Positions 59,400-64,000 of a DNA stretch of 64,000 nucleotides are shown piece by piece. Source of the stretch: Owenia fusiformis (lineage: Eukaryota > Annelida > Polychaeta > Sabellida > Oweniidae); assembly GCA_903813345.2 (NCBI GenBank), contig CAIIXF020000001.1, forward strand, positions 48,749,885 to 48,813,884, given 5' to 3'. Positions within the stretch are counted from its first letter, which is position 1. Every line of letters begins with the position of its first letter. The notes below the pieces were generated by a model that was not told the origin of the DNA, did no database searches, and saw only the letters and a program-made list of their open reading frames with translations. Position numbers and translations under genes: made by a program.

Positions 59400-59608
59400 G
59401 TTCCTAGACTACAGGTTTCCGACCTTTATTGAAAAAGATGTTACCTCAAAATGTATCTTATATGGTATTGAATCATTCAACATTCTAATTTTTGAGTGGT
59501 TTTAACAATACATGTAGAATTATTCTGGATGAGATAAGGGTGATTTACTCACTTCGAGAGCCATGTTAGATTTTGAAACTTATGGCTCTCAAACAGGGAA
59601 ATGGACAG

Positions 59609-59803
59609 CTGAATAATAGTGACCTTTCAAACACGAATTAAGTCGATCAGCGGCCTACTTTTGTTCTCTAACTATCGAAAAAGAAGTATTTCAGCGCTCC
59701 AATACTTGCACGGATTGATGATACTGATGTAAGACACAGTTAGAGACCAAAAGTAAGCCGCTGAAATCTTTATTCATATTTTAAAGGTCACTATTACTCA
59801 GCT
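59609..59803. repeat. Foldback element with about 66-base arms
   Basis: Left arm 59609-59676 (CAGCTGAATAATAGTGACCT) pairs with right arm 59738-59803 (AGGTCACTATTACTCAGCTG). The loop is about 60 bases. Confidence 0.85.
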
Positions 59804-60977
59804 GCCCAAGTGCGCTGTGGGAAAGCTATTGTATCAAAATCCACATAGCTTTCGCAGGAAGTAAAGGGTGATATTATCAAAAAAATTGTTTCTAATGCAT
59901 ACACCTTTTAACTTGTTTTAAGTTTCATGAAATTCAAGGTACAAAAAACCTTATTTACACTTGCACTCCACATTATTGATTAGACTCCACAAATTATGTA
60001 AGGGCTCATTCCATAGGGTTTGCATTAAATTGTTTGATTTGTTGAAAAGATAGGTCTTAAAGGCTGTTTCTATGTAAAAAGAGCAAAATCTTTGCAATGA
60101 CCCCTTATTTAGAAATATGTATTATTGAGCCAATTTTAGCCTCTTTATTAGCAATTTTTGGCTTTTTACATCAACTGCTGGGATAAATTATTAACCGAGT
60201 CATATGTACATATGTAGTACATTACTAGTCGTATGTACATATGTAGTACATTAAAATGCTCAACATGTAAGAGAATAGAAACTCCACTTTTGCAATTATA
60301 TTCACCAAACTCTTCTATCTACCAGGGTGCAATGTAAGCACAATGAGAACCTCAGAACTAGTTCGTTGTAATCTGGGCCAGCTGATGTTTTAACATGTGT
60401 AGGAAAACTATTGCGCACCATGACTCTAACATATAAAAAGAGAAAAGGCTAGCATGGCTTACAGTGATGCCTTCAGGTTTCTTTCTCAATATGGTGCTTA
60501 ATCACTTGCTTTTGTCAAATCATCTGTTTGACAGGCTGCAAATATATTTTCAACAGGATGACAATAGCAACCGATTGCTCTATTGCTTGGGAGATCACTG
60601 GAATAGCCTAGCATAATAATGAGACTACGCATACTCAACATTGTATATTCTAGTATTATGCCACACAATAAACATTGTAATCTCATCCAACATTAACTTG
60701 CCACACGTCTCGTTTATTAGTTCAGGGGATATAAAGAAATACCAAGCAAGTCAAACATGAGAGGTAGTTTTGCCACTGTATTATGGGTAATTTTAAAGCA
60801 GCATCATACATGTCATGCATGTATTTGTATATATTAACTATTTTTATCTGGATAAAATATTCAAATTGTATTGTTTTTAAGGTTTAACTTATAGTGAAGA
60901 TTATGTGCAGTTTTGTTACAGCAATTAAATGTTATATTCAGTATCAAATCATGCAGTTGCAGCATATTGTATTGTTA

Positions 60978-61055
60978 TAAGGTCAAGGTCACTGCATCAA
61001 GGGTACAAATTAAAAGGTCAAGGTCACTGCATCAAGGGCTTTGTATTACAAGGTC
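60978..61055 (+). repeat. Duplicated AAGGTCAAGGTCA block
   Basis: AAGGTCAAGGTCACTGCATC occurs twice 35 bases apart, followed by one more AAGGTCAAG. TCAAGGTCA is the extended half-site recognised by monomeric nuclear receptors (NR5A and ERR type). No gene is attached, so a regulatory role is only possible. Confidence 0.6.
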
Positions 61056-61430
61056 AAGCTTGCACATGTATATCACTTATATTTGTTTTAAAAATAACTT
61101 CAGTGAATCTCTACTGCAGGTGCTTTGTGTCTTTATTTTGCCCAAATTGATATTTTCTTTGCAACTTTGTATAGAAAGGGGCTGTTTGTAAGGGATTGGG
61201 TATATGTATTCAAAATCCAAAGAAACCCACTCTTTATACTGAATTTTATGATGCATATAAATGTAGAAACAGTATTTTGATACACAAATGCATGAGCCAC
61301 ACTTTAAATGATGTATCATCATTTTATCTGGCACAATGATCCAATTGTACATAATCATGATGCGAAATACATAACATTTTAAAAATTGCACACTATATAT
61401 TATATTTAGAATGTATAGAGGTTATCATAT

Positions 61431-61461
61431 TAGTTTAGTTTAGTTTAGTTTAGTTTAGTTT
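61431..61461. repeat. (TAGTT)n microsatellite
   Basis: About six uninterrupted copies of TAGTT. Confidence 0.9.
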
Positions 61462-61711
61462 ATCTCAAACAAAGAAAAGACCCCAGGCACATATTTTACA
61501 AAAATAATACGATATATGTTTACATCAGTTTAGCAGCTCCGGTCTTTGGTTAGATGCTATAGCAGAAAGTTGAAATGGAAGAAAAGAAATGAAATGGAAT
61601 TCATTCTCCAAACTTTATGCCTTGGTACAATTAACAAAGAGGACATATGCGATATGCCTTTAACATATTCTGATAGTGATTCAGTATTAGTCACTATGTG
61701 TCACCAATGCA

Positions 61712-62755
61712 TGCTGTATCATATGTGCTGTACCATGTGTATGTGTGCTGTATCATGTGCTGTACCATGTGTATGTGTGCTGTACCATATGTGCTGTTCC
61801 ATGTCTATGTGTGCTGTATCATATGTGCTGTACCATGTGTATGTGTCCTGTACCATATGTGCTGTACCATGTGTATGTGTGCTGTACCATGTGTATGTGT
61901 GCTATATCATATGTGCTGTGCCATGTGTATGTGTGCTATATCATATGTGCTGTACCATGTGTATGTGTGCTGTACCGTATGTGCTGTACCATGTGTATGT
62001 GTGCTGTATCGTATGTTCTGTACCATGTGTATGTGTGCTATATCATATGTGCTGTACCATGTGTATGTGTGCTGTATCATATGTGCTATACCATGTGTAT
62101 TTGTGCTGTACCATATGTGCTGTACCATGTGTATGTGTGCTGTACCATGTGTATGTGTGCTATATCATATGTGATGTGCCATGTGTATGTGTGCTATATC
62201 ATATGTGCTGTACCATGTGTATGTGTGCTGTACCATATGTGCTGTACCATGTGTATGTGTGCTGTATCATATGTGCTGTACCATGTGTATGTGTGCTGTA
62301 TCATATGTGCTGTACCATGTGTATGTGTGCTGTACCATATGTCCTGTACCATGTGTATGTGTGCTGTACCATGTGTATGTGTGCTGTATCATATGTGCTG
62401 TACCATGTGTATGTGTGCTATATCATATGTCCTGTACCATGTGTATGTGTGTTGTACCATATGTGCTGTACCATGTGTATGTGTGCTGTATCATATGTTC
62501 TGTACCATGTGTATGTGTGCTGTATCACATGTGCTGTACCATGTGCATGTGTGCTGTATCACATGTGTTATACCATGTGCATGTGTGCTGTATCATATGT
62601 ACTGTACCGTGTGTATGTGAGCTGTACCATATGTGCTGTTCCCTGTGTATGTGTGGTGTATCATATGTGCTGTTTCATGTGTATGTGTGGTGTATCATAT
62701 GTGCTGTACTATGTGTATGTGTGCTGTACCATGTGAATGTGTGCTGTGCCATTTG
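61712..62755. repeat. 34-bp minisatellite, about 30 copies, open in all three forward frames
   Basis: The unit combines TGTGCTGTACCATGTGTATG and TGTGCTGTATCATA-T, with copies that skip or alter the second half. Since 34 is not a multiple of three, each frame reads the same Cys/Tyr/Val-rich pattern in rotation, giving stop-free frames of 396, 291 and 208 codons. That makes these frames an arithmetic result of a stop-free unit, not evidence of a gene. Confidence 0.95.
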
Positions 62756-64000
62756 TATCAAAATGTATACATATATACTATTAAAGTTTGTAAATCATAT
62801 AGAATAGGATATCCTCCCCTTTATTTTTTCCTTCCATTGGATGTGGGGTTATTTCAGGAGGGTTTAATGTAATACTAATCAGCATATACAGGTGTCTGAT
62901 TTACAATATGATTTTTCGAAAAGTGTATTATTTAAATCCAATCAGATTAAATACTGTAAAACATTGGATCAATTAAATAAACATGATAGATTACTTGTAC
63001 CTTTATTTTTCATGCTTAGCTGTTTAAAATAAGTTTTAGATTTTTTGTCGTAATCAGCAACATGATGTGCAATGTAGCAGTATTTTCTTCAACTCTATAT
63101 AACAAAAACAAGATAATTTGCTAAAAATTGATTCAAATGTGGCATTCAGTAGAGTACTTGGAAAGAAACAATCAATTGTCATTTTTAATCCAATATATGT
63201 GTATACCCAAAACTGAATATCAGGGGTATTGTGGCTTTATAATACATGTAATAAGCAAGAAATGATATATTTTCTTTGTTATCACAGGCTCTTAGATGTT
63301 ACAAGGACACTGTGATTTTAATTCTTGATTTTAACTTTTCATATGATTTTCTCTCCAATATTTCACCAAAGAAATGTATGAAACCTACATTCCTCACTTT
63401 TGTATGATGGCACTACTATTAAGTTACTAGTACACAAGTTGCTTTCCAAAGGCAAGGCACAAACTATCACAAGGACATCTGTATCTGACTGCTCATTGCA
63501 ACACAAAAGTGTCCTTGTAACATTAGCAATAAAAAAGAGGAATCTCTGTCACAAAAGTGAGGAAATTGCATTGTGGTAAAACTGTTTAAATTGGGAATCC
63601 AAATTATCACGCTAACAGAACACCATCCATGATGTAACAAGAACATATTGTCCTCATAAAGAGGAAGATATATTGTCCGCATAGCATATTAAGACCCTTG
63701 TTTTAATAACAGAATGAGACCAAAAATACTGTGTTAAGAATAGTGTATCATTCACAGTTAGGTTATCAAATTGTAGATATTGGTTAAAAATTTATCATAT
63801 ATTTAAAGAAAGTTAGTATATTTACAGTACCATTGTATATGTTATATATTTTATGCGCTCACTGCTCAGTATTGAGTAAAATATCTGATATCACCACGGA
63901 CAAATGTGGTCATCTATGTACACTGGATGTGATCAATGTACATGTAAAATACAGTTTCTATGAATTAAGTTAAGACAGGGATTCCTAGATATCGATTTAA
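62756..64000. other. Gene-free stretch
   Basis: AT-rich with no exon recognised. A small inverted pair, ATGTTACAAGGACAC near 63296 and GTGTCCTTGTAACAT near 63509, suggests another foldback element. Confidence 0.45.

Noticed and set aside
61546-62736. 396-codon forward open frame, the longest in the window, Cys/Tyr/Val-rich
   Set aside because: Created by the stop-free 34-bp minisatellite, which is equally open in the other two forward frames. No splice sites, signal peptide or conserved domain.
1-64000. tRNA, rRNA or CRISPR-type arrays
   Set aside because: No B-box-like GGTTCGANNCC in a foldable context, no ribosomal sequence, and the tandem arrays lack unique spacers. The repeats here are eukaryotic minisatellites.

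Overview
This window is animal (metazoan) nuclear DNA: AT-rich, with small exons, GT-AG introns of up to about 7 kb, and a dense population of short non-autonomous DNA transposons, foldback elements and minisatellites. The gene content and repeat style suggest a marine invertebrate, most likely a lophotrochozoan such as a mollusc. That placement is an inference from general character and I could not test it. Nearly every long open frame here is noise or repeat. The real genes are split over many exons, which I assembled by following splice sites and reading phase.

Three genes can be assembled. (1) A syndecan (SDC) on the + strand, 10.0-35.1 kb, has a signal peptide, several acidic Ser-Gly exons, a complete six-cysteine thyroglobulin type-1 domain, a transmembrane helix and the invariant syndecan tail ending EFYA. 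The thyroglobulin domain is the main surprise. It sits in a single phase 1-1 exon, next to two acidic exons that arose by tandem duplication, and one further upstream exon position has two mutually incompatible versions. (2) NDUFS5, a small twin-CX9C accessory subunit of mitochondrial complex I, lies on the - strand at 41.2-43.5 kb in three coding exons. An 850-bp inverted-repeat transposon sits in its first coding intron. (3) Cystinosin (CTNS), the lysosomal cystine/H+ symporter with two PQ-loops, is on the + strand at 48.1-58.5 kb in seven exons. NDUFS5 and CTNS are head to head, with about 4.6 kb of stacked repeats between them. A single weak exon near 2.3 kb resembles the last transmembrane segment of a PMP22/claudin-type four-helix protein.

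Layout: 1-10 kb is mostly intergenic (weak exon at 2.3 kb, mariner-like element at 5.6-6.9 kb, 60-90 bp inverted repeats at 8.8-9.5 kb, tiny MITE at 9.5 kb). 10-35 kb is syndecan. 35-41 kb is probable syndecan 3'UTR plus foldback elements, two of which carry CCAAT and CRE motifs. 41.2-43.5 kb is NDUFS5. 43.5-48 kb is a nested repeat complex. 48-58.5 kb is cystinosin. 58.5-64 kb is gene-free in my reading and holds a 15-bp minisatellite, a textbook hAT MITE, a foldback element and a 1-kb 34-bp minisatellite that is open in all three forward frames.

The three genes do not form a pathway: one acts at the cell surface, one in mitochondria, one in lysosomes. The novelty lies in the syndecan architecture, its exon-level evolution, and the transposon-borne promoter-like and hairpin structures inside these genes.
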